The position numbers and the translations under genes were made by a program. This document shows, piece after piece, positions 6,491-7,042 of a DNA stretch of 7,042 bases. The first letter of the stretch is position 1. Each line of letters begins with the position of its first letter. The DNA is from Anaerolineae bacterium (GTDB lineage: Bacteria > Chloroflexota > Anaerolineae > B4-G1 > SLSP01): assembly GCA_021159805.1 (NCBI GenBank), contig JAGHDT010000062.1:1-7042 (forward strand). The letters run 5' to 3'. Under the pieces are notes generated by a model. That model was not told the DNA's origin. It made no database searches and saw only the letters and a program-made list of their open reading frames with translations.

Positions 6491-7042
6491 GCGAATACCT
6501 GATCGAAGCGAAGAACCTGGTACGCAGGTTTGGGTCCCGAAGAGAACGCGTTACCGCTGTAGATGGCGTCTCCTTCGGTATCCGAGAAGGTGAAGTCGTC
6601 TGCCTGGTTGGCGAGAGCGGTTGCGGCAAGACCACAACCGGCAAGATGGTCGCCGGTCTGCTCAAGCCGACGGAAGGGCAGGTCAGCTACGCGGGCAAGG
6701 AGATTTGGGGAGAGGGCGGGAAGAAGGGCGATGGCTTCAAGTCGTACCGTTTGAAAGTACAGATCATCCATCAGGACCCCTACGCCTCGCTGAACCCGTC
6801 GCACACAGTCTTCAAGATCCTGAGCGCACCGCTGTTGCATCACAAGTTTGTCAACAGCCGCGCTGAGGCGATGGACCGGGTCGTCTCCCTTCTTGGTACA
6901 GTCGGCCTGGGGCCGGTGGAGGAGTTCATCACCAAGTACCCGCACCAGCTGAGCGGTGGACAGCGACAGCGTGTGTCGGTCGCGCGCGCGCTGACCGTCA
7001 ACCCCAAGGTCATCGTGGCCGATGAGGCCGTCTCGATGGTCG
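6487..7042 (+). CDS. ABC importer ATPase, DppF/OppF type, 3' end missing
   Basis: This is the second ATPase of the pair, cut by the right window edge after 185 residues. The start ATG shares bases with the TGA of the preceding gene (ATGA, 6487-6490), so translation is probably coupled; no strong ribosome site is seen. Visible motifs are Walker A GESGCGKTT (42-50), the Q-loop in IIHQDPYASLNP (93-104), the DppF-specific DPYASLNP block, the signature LSGGQRQR (155-162) and Walker B VIVADEAVSMV (175-185) with Glu180. The usual Pro after the catalytic Glu (DEP) is Ala here. The H-loop and the C-terminal extension lie outside. It should heterodimerise with the DppD-type subunit at the two permeases. 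Confidence 0.93.
   Translation, partial: MSEYLIEAKNLVRRFGSRRERVTAVDGVSFGIREGEVVCLVGESGCGKTTTGKMVAGLLKPTEGQVSYAGKEIWGEGGKKGDGFKSYRLKVQIIHQDPYASLNPSHTVFKILSAPLLHHKFVNSRAEAMDRVVSLLGTVGLGPVEEFITKYPHQLSGGQRQRVSVARALTVNPKVIVADEAVSMV

Noticed and set aside
6394..6945. 183-codon - strand open frame opposite the ATPase genes
   Set aside because: It lies against conserved Walker A, Q-loop and signature codons on the + strand; a by-product of GC-rich codon usage.

Overview
The window looks like bacterial chromosome of moderately high GC content. A Chloroflexota or similar environmental lineage is my best guess. It rests on the ROK regulator plus oligopeptide-type ABC operon style and on a dispersed-repeat sequence in the intergenic region that I associate with Chloroflexota and Acidobacteria; neither is decisive. 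Every gene I can support is on the + strand.

Layout. (1) 1-389: the 3' end of a ketopantoate-reductase-family gene (PanE/ApbA C-terminal domain), followed by a long GC-rich hairpin at 426-467. (2) 390-919: about 530 bases without a gene. It holds the hairpin, a repeat-like element with a 14-bp perfect inverted repeat (571-633) plus a related tail, and an AT-rich promoter region. The promoter is a textbook sigma-70 site (TTGACA, 17-base spacer, TATAAT at 858-886), with overlapping small dyads over the predicted transcription start. (3) 920-2140: a ROK-family repressor-type protein with an N-terminal winged helix-turn-helix. (4) 2151-3314: a NamZ/YbbC protein (DUF1343, GH171), the family of exo-beta-N-acetylmuramidases. 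(5) 3420 to the window end: four genes of an Opp/Dpp-type ABC importer, namely two permeases, a complete ATPase and a second ATPase cut by the window edge.

How they work together. The regulator and NamZ genes are 10 bases apart. After a 105-base gap the transporter genes follow with 3-base, 5-base and 4-base-overlap junctions, so the whole set reads as one operon. A sugar-sensing ROK regulator, a cytoplasmic-looking muramidase and an oligosaccharide/peptide importer together suggest uptake and intracellular breakdown of peptidoglycan fragments (MurNAc-containing sugars or muropeptides), repressed by the ROK protein at its own promoter. The protein families are clear; the substrate and the regulatory logic are inference. 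No solute-binding protein, etherase (MurQ) or MurNAc kinase is visible; they could lie beyond the right edge.
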